From: Chondrus crispus
Taxonomy: Eukaryota > Rhodophyta > Florideophyceae > Gigartinales > Gigartinaceae
Length of the DNA: 64,000 nucleotides
Assembly (NCBI RefSeq): GCF_000350225.1
Contig: NW_005179079.1
Span: 68,689 to 132,688, forward strand
Reading direction: 5' to 3'
Position numbers and translations under genes: made by a program. Shown piece by piece: positions 53,708 through 64,000 of this stretch (position 1 is the stretch's first letter; each line of letters starts with the position of its first letter). Below the pieces are notes generated by a model. It was not told where the DNA came from. It was given only the letters and a program-made list of their open reading frames with translations, and did no database searches.

Positions 53708-55800
53708 GCCCACCACACCTGGCTGTAGTGAACGACACTGATGCCCATGCGGTGGACAAGTCAAGTAGAACTTGCAGCCCCTCGGCCTAGCCTGCCATGA
53801 GCTTGACGTCATCTGCAAACACTCCGACATCAACGTCAACCGCGGGATCAATCGTTTGCCGGAATTGAAGCGAGTCCCCGATGGAAGCACGAAAAGTATC
53901 CAGTGCACGTTGTAAAGCTCTGGACTGGACGAGCAGCGTTGTGGAACTCCGCTAGAGATTGTGGCCACAGTTCCAGAGGGATTTTTAGTGCAGACCGTCA
54001 TCGGATGAAGCTGAAGCGCGGTCTGGTGTGCAGTGTGTTTCGAAAGGCACGTGCAGACACGCTGCATGAGTAGATTGCGAGGTACTGACCCGTAGGCGTC
54101 GGACAACGGCAATGTAGCGGAGCTCAGCGTTAGGGTTGGCACCATGCTGGACAATGGCAGTCTCAGTTCCTGTACGTTTCTGGAATCTAATTTAAGCTCC
54201 ATGAAACTTGTATTCTTTTCTAATCGACACACCGATCGTCCTTGAGATCATTTGACATGCATGCGAAAACAAGGAAATGGGACGGTAGTTTGCGGGGATC
54301 GAATTTATTCTTTTTTTGTACAGCAGAACAACGGCTGCTGTGCTCCAATCATGGAGTAGGTGCTCCAGCTGGCTGCATTTCACCCAAAAGGATACCGACA
54401 ATATCAGGAACTCTGTCGGGGCGCGTTTGAACGCCTCAGAGAACAGCTCGTCATCTCCAGGCGCTTGGCGGCATGCTGCTCGCCTGATAGCTTTTGCAAC
54501 TCGGCCCCAAAGCTCCCAAGTCTCGGCAGATGCTACGATACCCGGTTGAAATCCTGTTCCAGTTGGCGTAGCCAGATGTCTAGTGAACTCTACGTGGTCA
54601 AGCACAGAATCATCCGAGGCGTTTGACGAGTCAGTGTTTGCGTGAGATTTCCTTAGGATCGACTTGATGCGCTTCTGAGAATCTCGAAGAGTCGAGCTGG
54701 CCATACACTTCGCTGTGGTTTGAGCGAACCGCTTTTTGGCACAGGGCACTATTCGCCTGATACGCTTGTCAAGTTTGCTATACAGGTTCCAGTCAGTAGG
54801 TGAAGCAGTTTCGCTGGCACGGGGATAATTATTGCTTCGTTCACGCTTCAAGTATTCGAGGTAATCATGCGAGAAGTATTTGAAGTGCCTGGGACGGTGC
54901 TTACGGATGCACTCCGATGGTGCCAGAACGGTGTTCTTTAACTGCGAGTAGATGCTCTTAAGGTCCGCTATGGTACGACAAGTCTTTATCTGCTCGACGA
55001 AACGAAGTATCTTCTGCTTTTAAAGCGCTTTAGCTGCTTCGGTATACACTGGATTCCCTCCTTGCTTTTGTGGAATCGCGGGCACGATCAACTTGGGCTG
55101 CGTCATGGCATTTAAAGTGGCACGCACTGGCTCATGATCACTTACGCAGTCCGATTTGGCATGCATCAAGGCGGCTCCAATCGACGCAGGAGACCGCGTG
55201 AGGATGAGGTCCACTTTACTCGAGCCAAGATGGCCTGAGAATGTCCGTTCTGAACAGGGCATGAATGACCCAGCGATGGTTCTTTGCCCAAGCTACGAGC
55301 CATCACCGTGACTGTTGGAAGTTCTATCCCAGGTGCGATGGAGGCTAATAAAGCCACCCATAATGACCGCCTTGCCCCGTCAAGCCTTGTGTGCAGTGTT
55401 CATGCACTCCAAGAAGACCCCCTTCGGTACCAGTAGTGACAATTATAACGAGATGACTAGGGTCTGCGCGACCGAAAGTGCTAGAAGCTGGTACTTTTCA
55501 GGAGCCATTTTAGACAACACGTAGTATCGCATGAGGGGATGGATCTTGAATGCCACTCTGCCTTACCCACGCCATCCACCGTGGGACTGTGTGACCGAGA
55601 CTGGTTCATCAATAAGTTCGTTTTCAGGATATCATGAGGCCGAAGCCATTTTTCGTATACACTTAGAATGTGTACACGAGTTGAGGACTGAGAAATCTCA
55701 TACTCCTTGCTGCGGACGCCATGAGCGTCGTACGTCGCGAACTTAAGTCTATCGGATGGCATGGAGCCGATCATTGCGAGGGTGGCACCTGGCAAGCTTG
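53708..55800 (-). pseudogene. LINE (non-LTR retrotransposon): endonuclease and reverse transcriptase
   Basis: On the minus strand the order is endonuclease then RT. The endonuclease N-terminus is near 55760 (RLKFATYDAHGVRSKEYEISQ, VYEKWLRPHDILKT). Its end near 55230 shows SKVDLILTRSPAS and the catalytic SDHEPV. RT (about 54850-53770) shows QAPGDDELFSEAFK, WSTAAVVLLYKK, PANYRPISLFSHACQM, SSGVPQRCSSSPELYN and the catalytic box FADDVKLMAG at about 53815-53785. Stops and frameshifts occur throughout. RT is cut soon after the FADD box by the LTR remnant at 53707, so the 3' end and any tail are missing. Confidence 0.75.
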
Positions 55801-56880
55801 CTTAGATTCAACTTCCATTTCTTGGGGGCTTGCGTGATCATCGTCGAAGCCATCCAGACGATCGATATCTACATATAATGACTGCAGTCGTTTCTTGCTG
55901 ATCTGTGGTCCGGTTGGAGTGAGTTTCTTGAGACTCTACAACGTACGACGCAATATCAATGGCTTCTGCGTCAACGTCGACGTTATCTCCGTCCAAAGAG
56001 GTGTCAGAGATTGTGCTTTTCTGAAGCTGGACTTGAATCCTGCAGAGGAATCGGTGATGCCGGTACTCTTCCCTCCTGGATGTATCGAGGAATTGCAGTT
56101 ATACGAGATTGCCGTTATCGCGAGGGCACTGTATCTACAAACGCAAACGTTTTCACATTTAGCCACAAAATTTATCCAAAATGGTAGGGGTGCTGTTGCA
56201 AGTACAACCTGCAAGCGCAATCCCTGGGATGCTGAACAGTGCTCTCCGAAAAAAGGCAGACAGAATTGGTCCTCAGGAGACACAGGAATGGATAAATCAA
56301 CAAAAACAAATGAATCCATTTTAGTTAAACAGCACATAATCAAAGCCTAACGTGCAAAAACATTTGCGGATCAGCAACAAGCACGACAATAACCGGTTCT
56401 TGTTGTGGTTGTTGCCGCTGGCCAGCCGTACTGCGAGCAAATAGCTGCAGTATCAACGACAGACCATGGAAGAAATAAAAAACAGCAGTAACAGCTGCAA
56501 CAGCAAAGCTAGCGACCCCTCAGACCCCAGCGTCCTCCCTGTTTCTCCTTGTTCTCTCTGTCCATGTCTTCTTCTTGTGCCCCTTTTGTACAGCCTTTTC
56601 CCAGAAGGTCCTTGCCCACTGTCGGCCCACTACGGTCGCTGCACTCCCCAACAGCGGCGCTCATTCGGAGTTGCATTCGCGTTGACAGGTCACGTCGCGC
56701 GGTGTATGAAGGCTTAGAAAGGGCAGGTAATGTGCTCAACCTTTCTGCGATTTGAAGGTAAACATGAGTGTTGCCAAATGGGCAGCCCCCGTGGCACACC
56801 TTGCCAGCCTCTCCAATCTAGATTACCCAGCCACGTGATCGCGATTACGGAGCACGTTTACTGTCCTTGCCACAGTGCTC
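55801..56880. other. Possible LINE ORF1 region, no confident gene
   Basis: Upstream of the endonuclease on the minus strand an acidic frame (SDTSLDGDNVDVDAEAIDIASYVVESQE, about 56030-55900) looks protein-like. Open frames on both strands at 55895-56350 and 56466-56800 have no recognisable domain. If the LINE has an ORF1, it should lie here. Confidence 0.3.
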
Positions 56881-57129
56881 TTAGAGCAGTCCTATTATAT
56901 GGGGACAAATATATGCAGTAAAATCGGCCTGGCCCCAATTTGTCCCTGAAACGTGGGCAGGAAACCCTATTATGTGATACAAAATTGAATCACAAAGCAG
57001 TATGACGAGCTGTTGTTTCTTGTAAACGTGTGTATATAATAGCCGCCATGTCCTTTCGCTTCTCACACCCCCTTCCTCTTTCCCACCCCAGCCCTTGGTG
57101 ATGGCATTAAATCGTCCGTTTGCCTCTCC

Positions 57130-58264
57130 AGTGATCTCAAGCAACAACTCGATGATTTGCTCTCCGACGCCGAAGAAGCTAGTTACGCACATGCTGTCGC
57201 AGCATCAGTTACTGATGCTGCGACAGCATGTGGCGTGAGGCGTCGAGCACAGTTTGTGCTACTGTAGCGCAAACTGTGCTCGACGCCTCAACAACATACT
57301 ACAGACGTGTCATGGGCTTTAGAAACGTGCGCAGAGGTGCTTGTCGTTGGTACGAACACCACGTCGCTTCTGACGCTGCTATCCGCCTAGATGCTTCCGA
57401 CAAATCTTTTGCATTCGGTTGTCCCTTTATCGCGTGCTTCATGATGAACATGTCGACGAAGAACCAAACTTTAACCAAAAAGTCAATGGAGTAGGCCGAA
57501 AAGGACATACATCCAATTAGAAGATATTGTGCTGACTCTGCAAACTGGCAACTGCCCTGTCACATGCACAACTGGATGATATGGCGCGCATGTGTCCCCA
57601 AGAGCAGCGCGACGCCTTCAAGTTGACCCTCCACGCCATATACAGGCGATTGGGACCTGTCTGTCTCAACGGCGAGCCAACATTGGCGGAGCTTGGCAGA
57701 TCCTCTGCCATGTATGCAGACCAGGCCTTCCCAGGATGTATTTCTGCAGTGGTCTGTATGCATCTATACTGGAAAATCTGTCCTCGTGTTCTCAAGGGAC
57801 GGTTTCACACCCCAAAACACGGAAAACTGGCTACAATCAGTTGCGAGCCGGTGGCAGATTCTAAGTTATACTGCTGGCATTGGTTTGCGGAAATGTGTGG
57901 CACAAACAACGACATCACAGCTGTGGACAACAGGCCTTTGCTTATCGATACACAAACCGGTGTGAGGCGCATACTGCTTCCGGAGGGCTTTGTGCTTAAT
58001 GGAGCGACGCGCAACGAGCCACTGTACCATCTCGCAGATGAGATTTATCCTGAGTGGTCCAATTTTGTGAAGCTTCTGTGGGTACGTGTGACCGATAGGG
58101 AGCGATATCTCACAGAAAGATAAATGAGTGTATGTAAGGATGTAGAGCGCCTTTTTGGCGTCCTGCAGGGGCGCATCAAGATTTTAAGACACGAGTCCTT
58201 TGAATGGTCGGACTCAATACTGATACTGATCAGCCAGGTTTGCGTAATTCTACAAACATGGTAG
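57130..58264 (+). pseudogene. Harbinger-type transposase (plant-transposon-protein family)
   Basis: The best-preserved part (57581-58123) shows CMHLYWKICPRVLKG, KLATISCEPVADSKLYCWHWFAEMCGTNNDITAVDNRPLL, GFVLNGATRNEPLYHLADEIYPEW and FVKLL. After a TAA at 58121-58123 the same frame continues with KDVERLFGVLQGRIKIL. This is the PF04827-like pattern. The first catalytic Asp, normally directly before CxH in (D)CxHxxWKNCP, is Val, so catalysis should be lost. The N-terminal part (GACRWYEHHVASDAAIRL) is in a shifted frame and contains two perfect palindromes (57188-57290). Confidence 0.75.
57188..57290. repeat. Twin perfect palindromes
   Basis: Palindrome A has 22-bp arms 57188-57209 and 57211-57232 around a single base. 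Palindrome B has 21-bp arms 57236-57256 and 57270-57290 around a 13-base loop. They are three bases apart, and no mismatches are seen in either stem. They lie within the degraded N-terminal coding region of Harbinger 2. Confidence 0.95.
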
Positions 58265-58936
58265 TGGATATGCACCAAAGAGGGGAACTGAACGAAGAGA
58301 TTGATGATGATGGCCCCCCGTGAATGTGGTCGCCGAATTTAAGCTCTTGGCAGGCGCAGACGACCAGCGCTTGGTGCTGAATGAGTCTGATAGTTTGGAG
58401 GAGCCCACGCAGACTGGTTTGAGCATGCTTCTGGATCGCAATTACCTTATCAGAAACTCATCCCTACACAGAGAGCTGTCAGAGCAACTTTCGTATCATC
58501 TATGGTCAAAAAGAGGCGAACAGTGAACAAAAGCCATTTATTCGAATTGCCGTGCTCTGAAAACAATGACAATAGTCCATACAGAACTCTCAACGAGCAC
58601 TCTCAACGCACCAAAAACCGTCAGTGGCTGGGGCTCTGCCCCAGACCCCAGTCCTTGCGGACGGCACGCAACTTGCGAATCACAGCCGCACTACCCTGTG
58701 GGGTTCGAATTTTCCGTCGGGATGTCAACCGTCGGTCGCTCTTCTTGTTTCATTTTGTCTTGGATCAGGAGAAAAGATGCTCCTGATGCCCGTGACGGCG
58801 CTGGGAAAGACGAAGTGTTTGCCCGTTCGCCCAAGGAGTCCTCAATAATATCAACTGCGGGAAGGCTGCCACTGGCCGCAGTTGTATTCGCCTGCTTTCG
58901 AGCTTCACAAGCGTTGGAATAAAGAGTCGCAGCCTT
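58265..58936. other. Convergent spacer of Harbinger 2
   Basis: Lies between the 3' ends of the transposase and ORF2. Only short frames are seen. The word CTCTGCCCCAGACCCCAG near 58635 suggests a small insertion, but nothing can be assigned. Confidence 0.4.
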
Positions 58937-59716
58937 TTATTTCGGAGCACGGAGCTCTGCGTCCATCACAGAACTGGGAAGTGACACGCGTCGCAATATC
59001 TCGAATTCTAGCATTATAGAAGCTGCATCGCTTTTCGCCCTTGAGCAGGATCGCAGTGCCTTAAAAGTGTTTTCCACACTCATAGCGACTTTGGACGTGG
59101 TTGCTTCAGTCTTTTTGTCAATCTTGCGCTTCTTCGATCCTGATGGGTGCCTAGATAAAGGCCTCTCAATCGAGATGTTACCCCCGTCAACAGTTGACTC
59201 ACTGTCTTTATTTGAGGCAGGCTTGTACCCGGGGGCATTCATGTCACTTCCCCCAACACGGGCCGAAAACTTAGGACATTGAGACAAGATGCGTACCGTC
59301 TCCATGAAGTTGATGGAAGGACGCTTACGAAGCACTCTACGCTCTATATGATTGTCCTGTTGCCTGTACAGGCACATCATGTACCCAAAGCGTATTTTCG
59401 CCGGACCGGACCTGTACTGCCTTTAGGCCGGTAGGTACTTCCGTGTTACTCGGCTTACTGTCTTCCACCGGGACTCGAGAGCGGAAGACTTCCTCTTTCG
59501 CGTAGCCCCTGGCTGTTGCAAGTATCTATCATGTACGACTTTCCAAAACATGTGTGACTTCAAGTCCCCAGTAGGAGTCGAGGCGGAAAACCATGAACAG
59601 GCCAACGCCACATCTTCTTCCGGTGTGAAACTCGGGCCTCCAGGCCATCTGCTCTGTGCAGATGAAGACGATGCCATAGGGAGTTTGGTAGGAGAAAAAG
59701 GGGCGATAGAAATCAA
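58937..59716 (-). pseudogene. Harbinger 2 ORF2, Myb/SANT-like protein
   Basis: From about 59716 the minus strand reads GGPSFTPEEDVALACSWFSASTPTGDLKSHMFWKVVHDRYLQQ, then ESRWKTVSRVTRKY. This is the Myb/SANT-like (trihelix) domain found in Harbinger ORF2 proteins, with the tryptophans W (SW), W (FW) and W (RW) in place. A TAA at 59423-59425 interrupts it. The same frame resumes and runs to 58937 with a charged region (SKKRKIDKKTEATTSK) and a helical end. The partner protein would help the transposase bind ends and enter the nucleus. Confidence 0.7.
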
Positions 59717-59980
59717 TGTCGGGCAGTCGGATTGCGTAAGGCTATATTGTCATATGCTACCCAAGTTTGGCGGGACCTGGTTTCGCCCTCTTGAACACTT
59801 GGACGTTTTTAATTCGTTTGAGAGTTTTGTCCCTAGGCCAAATTTCGGAACAAAATGTGCCAGGGATGTTCCGAGATTTGTGCCCGGGAACAAATTTTAC
59901 AGTTGTCTTTCCCATTATGGGGTTGGCAAATTACAGATGCCAAATAAATTTGTCCTTTTGTTCCCATAATAGCCGTTTTA

Positions 59981-60540
59981 ACTAAGGATTTTCCTCTTAT
60001 GAGATAAGCCCTGAAATCCATGGCTTCCGTAGATTTGAAATAATGGAAATTGCTAATATGTGTACACGTAGCCAGGGAGACGCAAGGTTCGGAACACGAG
60101 CAAACCTCACACCACTATTTCCAGCTTCTCCAACATCATGGCAAACAACAACTTCCTCCTTCCCGTTTTGATCCTGAAGCAAATGAGCCAGACCAGTGCT
60201 CACACATAAACCATGATTTGTCAAGGGGTGGCTCTGTCAGGATCTCGTCGAGCGGTGGAAGACGATTGTGAGGATGAGTCTGAAGAGGAGGAGGGACCGG
60301 GGAGGCGTAACACTATAGGTGGGTCCAAAGCAACGTATGCGAGGCGTCATGCCAAGCGTCGTCGGAAGCGGCGACCCTCGCAACCTGCAAAACAAAATGC
60401 CGTAGACCCAACCCAGAAACGTGCTTAACCCCCCATACCTAGGCAAGCGTACTTCAACTGCAACCACCTCTCTCCCACTTCCCAATCTGCAATCTCCAAC
60501 CCGCCATATCGGCACCTCCTCCATCCTCCTCCCCGAAAGT
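59981..60540 (+). CDS. Hypothetical protein C-terminus with acidic and basic tail
   Basis: A frame ending at 60271 (SRGGSVRISSSGGRRL) is followed, one register over, by 60213-60428 (DCEDESEEEEGPGRRNTIGGSKATYARRHAKRRRKRRP). The acidic cluster followed by a strongly basic one looks like a nuclear protein tail. A single indel near 60265 would join them. No domain is recognised, and the start is unclear. The rest up to 60540 is non-coding or C-rich. Confidence 0.3.
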
Positions 60541-62661
60541 GCTCCTCGATACCCTTCTCGACAGCACCTTACCGCTGCTAGCCCTCCTTGCGTCATCCAG
60601 CGACGGCAGCCCACGACACCTTCCACGCTGCTGCCTCGCACCCACGCATCGCGCGCCGCTTCCCCGCTGGCGTCCACGCACTAGACCTCGGCGCCTCGGC
60701 CTCTGCCGACTCCTTCTGCAACCACTTCCTTTCCCTGCTCCACTACCACGGCGTCCGCCGCACGCTCGCGCGCGCCTATCCATTCCTCGTGCAGCCCAGC
60801 ACGGGTGTGGAGGGTGTCGCAGGGGCTTTGCAGGGCCTCGAGTTACGCGCGATGCTGCCCTACGTCGACGACGCGTCGAGCGGCACGGAGGTCGCCACAC
60901 TCGGACGGGGCTTCGCAGCGACGGCGACCAAGGCCGCAGACGCGCGAATGCGCATTGTCGTCGGCGCAGCCGACCCAGTTGACAAGGGCCTCGTGCTGCG
61001 CGAAGCGTGCATCTCCGCGGAGCGCTCTGCGGAGGAAGTCGAGAGGCTGCTCTGCAACTACGCGTGCGTGGAGCGTGCAGAGAGGGACACGCAAACGTAG
61101 GATATAGCGGCGGAGCTGGGTGTTGTGGAGGAGCGGTGTGACCACAGCCCTGAGCTAGCGAAGATGGACGGGGGCAGCGCATGGCGGCTGTCACAGACCG
61201 CTGCGACCAGCCCGGTCACGATGTGGGGGCGATACCTGTGTAGTATAATTGCGCCGAGGCGAGGGCGCCACCGCTGCCGCCCCGGCGTACAGTGATCTCG
61301 GGTGTAAGCGCCAGCACAACCGTAAGGAGTTGTATTTACAGCTGGTGGCCGGTGCGGACAGCAGTAATACTCCACCGGCTACACGTGTGTAATCCGTACG
61401 GTTATAGGTAGTATTTGATAGTTAAGGGCACACATTTTTTAGTTGTGTACAGTAGCTGGTATACAGTAAGTAACATCTACTGTAGCGGGACAGGTGTCCT
61501 GGCGTCCCACTTAGGGGTTAAGACCGGGGGGAACCTGCCCCATTCCAATAAAGAGGAGGCAGACTCGCCTCCCTTCCCTTTAGGGCTAATTGCTATCCCG
61601 TTCCGGTTTCCCTTTTAGTCTCAGGCTTCTAACCCGTGACCGGCCGTCCGGTTATAACACCACCGTCCGCCTGCGCGTCACCGGCCACGAGAGGCTTCCC
61701 TCTTTTCCAGTCCATCCGTATGGTTTGCGTTCGCGCGTGGGTACCCAGCGTCGCGCGCTCCCTTACCTCTAACCCCCCTCGTTTCCGAGTGGTCGGGACG
61801 AAAGCAGTTATAACACAACCTGCGCGAACTGCGACGGGCAGAAGCTAGGGTCGTGGCTGTGTACGGAGCGGTGTGCGAGGAGATGCTCGTCGTGGACGGC
61901 CTACTCGCGACGCTGGCGCCAGTGCCGGCTGCAGCAGCTGTGCCGGCGGTCACGCTGGGGTGCCTGTGGGGTGTGGAGACGGAGGCGAGCGCGCGGATCG
62001 GGGAGACGTTGGACCGGATGGGGCTGCTGGAGTAGCGCGACGGCGGCTTCCGGCTGGGGGCACAAGTCCCGTCCGCGGCGGCCATAGACGCACAGCGGCG
62101 CGGGAGGGCTTCCTGCAGGCGGCGCACGCGCGCGTAGTGGAAGGGCACCATGCGCGGCTTAGGGCGGGCGCGGGGCGCCGGGCGCAGCGAGACGCGGGCA
62201 TGGTGGGCGGTGGTGGCGGACGCAGAGTGCGCGGGGGCTACCGGGGGCGCGAGCTGGCGCGGAACCTGGCGCTAGCCGGGTGGACGCACGAGTTGTTCGC
62301 GGTGGTGTGCGACTACCAGTGGCTGGAGACGCAAGTGGGGCGGAGCGTAGGCAGGCGGTCCGTGCGCGGGTACGTGGGCGACGTGCAGCGGTTTCTGACG
62401 GCCGCGCCAAGGTTCTCCAAGGCCGAGTACCGGGGGGGCAAGAGCGTCGAAAAGATGTGCGAGGGATTGGAGAGGGTGGCTGCCGTGGCGGAAAGGACGG
62501 CGGCGGTGGGCCCGAACAGGCCGGCAGAGCTTGCGTGGCGGATGTTCCGGAGGTTGGAGAGGTGGAGGGAGAGGGAAATTATGGAGAAGAGGTTCTTGGG
62601 CGGCGTGGAGCGGAGGGCGGAGCCGCTGAGGCGGGAGGAGAAGGGCGTGCTGGGCGTGTGA
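60541..62661 (+). pseudogene. NB-ARC / Apaf-1-like protein gene, decayed and split by a solo LTR
   Basis: NB-ARC proteins are STAND-class nucleotide switches used in immunity and cell death. Recognisable blocks: VLLDTLLDSTLPLLALL (about 60541), then RIARRFPAGVHALDLG (about 60640), HSPELAKMDGG..W (about 61140), YL interrupted by the LTR and resuming RELRRAEARVVAVY, winged-helix VTLGCLWGVETEASARIGETLDRMGLLE (about 61950), and LALAGWTHELFAVVCDYQWLETQVG (about 62250), the helical block after the winged helix in Apaf-1-like proteins. The P-loop GKT is not recognisable. Lesions: frameshift near 60610, TAG at 61098, the LTR, TAG at 62033, frameshift near 62100. C-terminal repeats (WD40, TPR or LRR) are absent. 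Confidence 0.65.
61239..61817 (+). repeat. Solo gypsy-type LTR in the NB-ARC gene
   Basis: 579 bp, TGTAGTATAATTG to GTTATAACACA, flanked on both sides by ACCTG (61234-61238, 61818-61822). Removing the LTR and one ACCTG restores the frame YL|RELRRAEA. It contains GGGACAGGTGTCC near 61488 and a CACGTG core near 61384, like the LTR at 4801-5424. Confidence 0.9.
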
Positions 62662-62776
62662 GGAGGAAGTTGGGAACAATGTCTGGGAAGGGTGCTAACG
62701 CAAGGTGATGGATTATACGATAAGCTTTTAGTCTGAGCTTGATGGTGCCCCCCTTATTTGTTCCACTGTTTTGAAG

Positions 62777-62830
62777 CAAGCTGGAAGTCTAACCTTTTTT
62801 TCGCGACAAAAAGGTTAGACTTCCAGCTTG
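62777..62830. repeat. Perfect 23-bp stem hairpin
   Basis: Arms 62777-62799 (CAAGCTGGAAGTCTAACC then T5) and 62808-62830 pair without mismatch around an 8-base loop. It lies about 115 bp after the NB-ARC remnant. It could be a foldback element, a 3'-end structure or a replication scar. Confidence 0.9.
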
Positions 62831-63569
62831 TTACCTCGCGGGGTAATTAAACAGCACTCAGGCTCACAGCTTGTCTTATTTCAAAAATAAGCTCGATTTC
62901 CCCTTATTTAAAAAGGGATCCTAGGGTTATCGTTAGGGATTCGCTAGGATCAGTAATTTATATTTTAACCTTGACCAATTTCAATCTCGACATAAGTTAA
63001 TCGTAGAACTCAGGATAAATGCTGTGATTGGGTGTACCCTTCCCTGTATCCGTTCAATCTTTTTTATTAAAAATCTTAAAGCTGGAAGTAGTTTTAAAAG
63101 CAAAATACTCCAGTCATCTCCCGGGACATGGAATATGCGGAGGCAGTCCACAACAGAAATGTTTTGTTTTGACTCCTACTGTAAGGTTGTTTCGTTCTTG
63201 AAAGCTTTGTAAGAACTATGAAGTGTAAGGCGTTTCCAGTGAAATATAGAGTTATCGGGAACTGTCGAGGACGTGTAAGAAACAGCGCTGTACTGCGCTA
63301 TACGTTGCTGTCAGCCCGCACGCGGGCTACGACCTTAACTCCCCAACGCATACAGCGCACAGTATCCTTGCTGTAATGGTTACATTTAGTGTAACCACTG
63401 CCTAACACGTAGTTTTATTGGTAGTTGTGTATTTTGCTGATCTGTATAGGTTTTGACCCAGCTACTACCACTCCCGGAAAAGTTGATTTGGTAAAATGTC
63501 GAGCACGCCATATACAGTGAACGGTCATTCACAATCCGTACTGTAATTTGGCGTGCACAGAACATGGGC

Positions 63570-63605
63570 TGTAAGCTTACCGTCGCCGCAGACGGCAAGC
63601 TTACA
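63570..63605. repeat. 15-bp stem hairpin
   Basis: TGTAAGCTTACCGTC (63570-63584) and GACGGCAAGCTTACA (63591-63605) pair with one mismatch around a 6-base loop. Confidence 0.85.
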
Positions 63606-64000
63606 CGGACCCATCATGCTATATGTACTACGAGATTATGCGCGCCCTTACGAGCGGGGGAGAACAATAAACAACTCGAGCAACCAACTCTACGCTACTC
63701 TAGTCTGCGAAGGCACGAGCCGGAGCCCGTTCTCACCCCTGAAGGCGCAACACCGGACCATTCAATCCCCCCTCTACTTCCCTTCTCATACTATCCTTTC
63801 TCCTTTCCCCCCCTTTTTCCGCGCGCCAATCCCGCTCTCTGATCGTACAGAGAGAAGCGCACGCGAAGCACAAGGCCCCTTTCGACGACATAAAACAGGT
63901 CGATTTCGTAATTTTGTATGTTCAGTCACGTACAGTGCATAATGGTATTTTATTCAGTTCAGGCAATTGCTCTGTGTCGCTTTCTTCGTTCGGATCAGGT

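Larger units (their letters stand above)
56884..59977 (+). mobile_element. PIF/Harbinger DNA transposon 2
   Basis: The ends are imperfect inverted repeats: GAGCAGTCCTATTATATGGG at 56884, and on the minus strand AACGGCTATTATGGGAAC from 59977. They are flanked by TTA on both sides (56881-56883, 59978-59980), the usual Harbinger target. Inside are a DDE transposase on the plus strand and a Myb-like ORF2 on the minus strand, converging. Both have lost their frames. The terminal repeats have diverged, so this is older than Harbinger 1. Confidence 0.6.
62662..64000. other. Intergenic tail, partly A+T-rich, with hairpins
   Basis: No gene is seen. It contains the two hairpins listed below, a smaller one (AGCCCGCACGCGGGCT near 63315) and TGGTTACA/TGTAACCA near 63378. 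The last 300 bases are C-rich with short frames only. Confidence 0.5.

Noticed and set aside
60454-61194. 246-codon minus frame opposite the NB-ARC remnant
   Set aside because: Arg/Pro/Ser-rich shadow of a G+C-rich coding strand.
1-64000. Alternative genetic code, suggested by many single in-frame stops in long frames
   Set aside because: TAA, TAG and TGA are all found interrupting different transposon genes, often beside frameshifts, and the undamaged frames (34258-36675, 47657-49348, 15163-17346) use normal stops. Decay explains it.

Overview
This window is eukaryotic repeat-rich DNA, made almost entirely of transposable elements nested inside one another. I see no rRNA, tRNA or CRISPR array, and no operon-like gene order. 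The families are chromodomain-bearing Ty3/gypsy retrotransposons, a DIRS-like RT, a LINE, a CACTA-type TNP2 transposase and two PIF/Harbinger elements. Together with high G+C and mostly intronless frames, this fits a compact algal genome that has accumulated retrotransposons. A multicellular red alga of the Chondrus type is my best guess. That is inference from style and not from a marker gene, and another protist is possible.

Left block (1-25959), mostly minus strand. One gypsy element (element 3) has its 5' LTR at 25338-25959 and its gag start at 25261-24955. Its gag is then cut by a TIR-bounded insertion of about 19.4 kb (5556-24954) and resumes at 5555-3920. The resumed gag carries a solo LTR (4801-5424). 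It is cut again by element 1, whose 5' LTR, gag and protease run from 3919 off the left edge. The 19.4 kb insertion carries a TNP2 transposase (9642-6185), a divergent small ORF (10050-10618), a third gypsy element (element 2, 17979-11017) that lacks a recognisable 3' LTR, and 7 kb of sparse sequence with gene fragments.

Middle block (25960-33398). It starts with a decayed DIRS-like RT/RNase H. A G+C-poor stretch (about 29.5-32.4 kb) follows, with a DDE-transposase remnant. Then come a truncated two-exon-like gene and the first 589 bp of another LTR.

That LTR is split by the youngest element in the window, a chromovirus spanning 33399-53666. Its two 638-bp LTRs differ at about five positions and are flanked by the 5-bp duplication TTATC. 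Its gag is intact. Its pol has two premature stops and a frameshift. A region of about 4.5 kb without recognisable genes separates pol from the 3' LTR. That region is interrupted by a 7.2 kb Harbinger element (44179-51361). The Harbinger carries a broken transposase, an intact 563-aa second ORF, an 800-bp inverted repeat, and what looks like a captured host gene encoding a CHY zinc finger. A 183-base assembly gap lies inside it.

Right block (53672-64000). It holds the last 36 bp of the split LTR, a minus-strand LINE, a second Harbinger element (56884-59977) with convergent transposase and Myb-like ORFs, and a decayed NB-ARC/Apaf-1-type gene. A solo LTR with exact duplication ACCTG interrupts that gene.

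The gypsy-type LTRs share a look: TG..CA-type ends, repeated CACGTG palindromes, and in several copies a GGACAGGTGTCC-like palindrome. All four visible 5' ends share the same 17-nt primer-binding site. Two elements of one lineage also share an in-frame UAG exactly ten codons upstream of the gag AUG.
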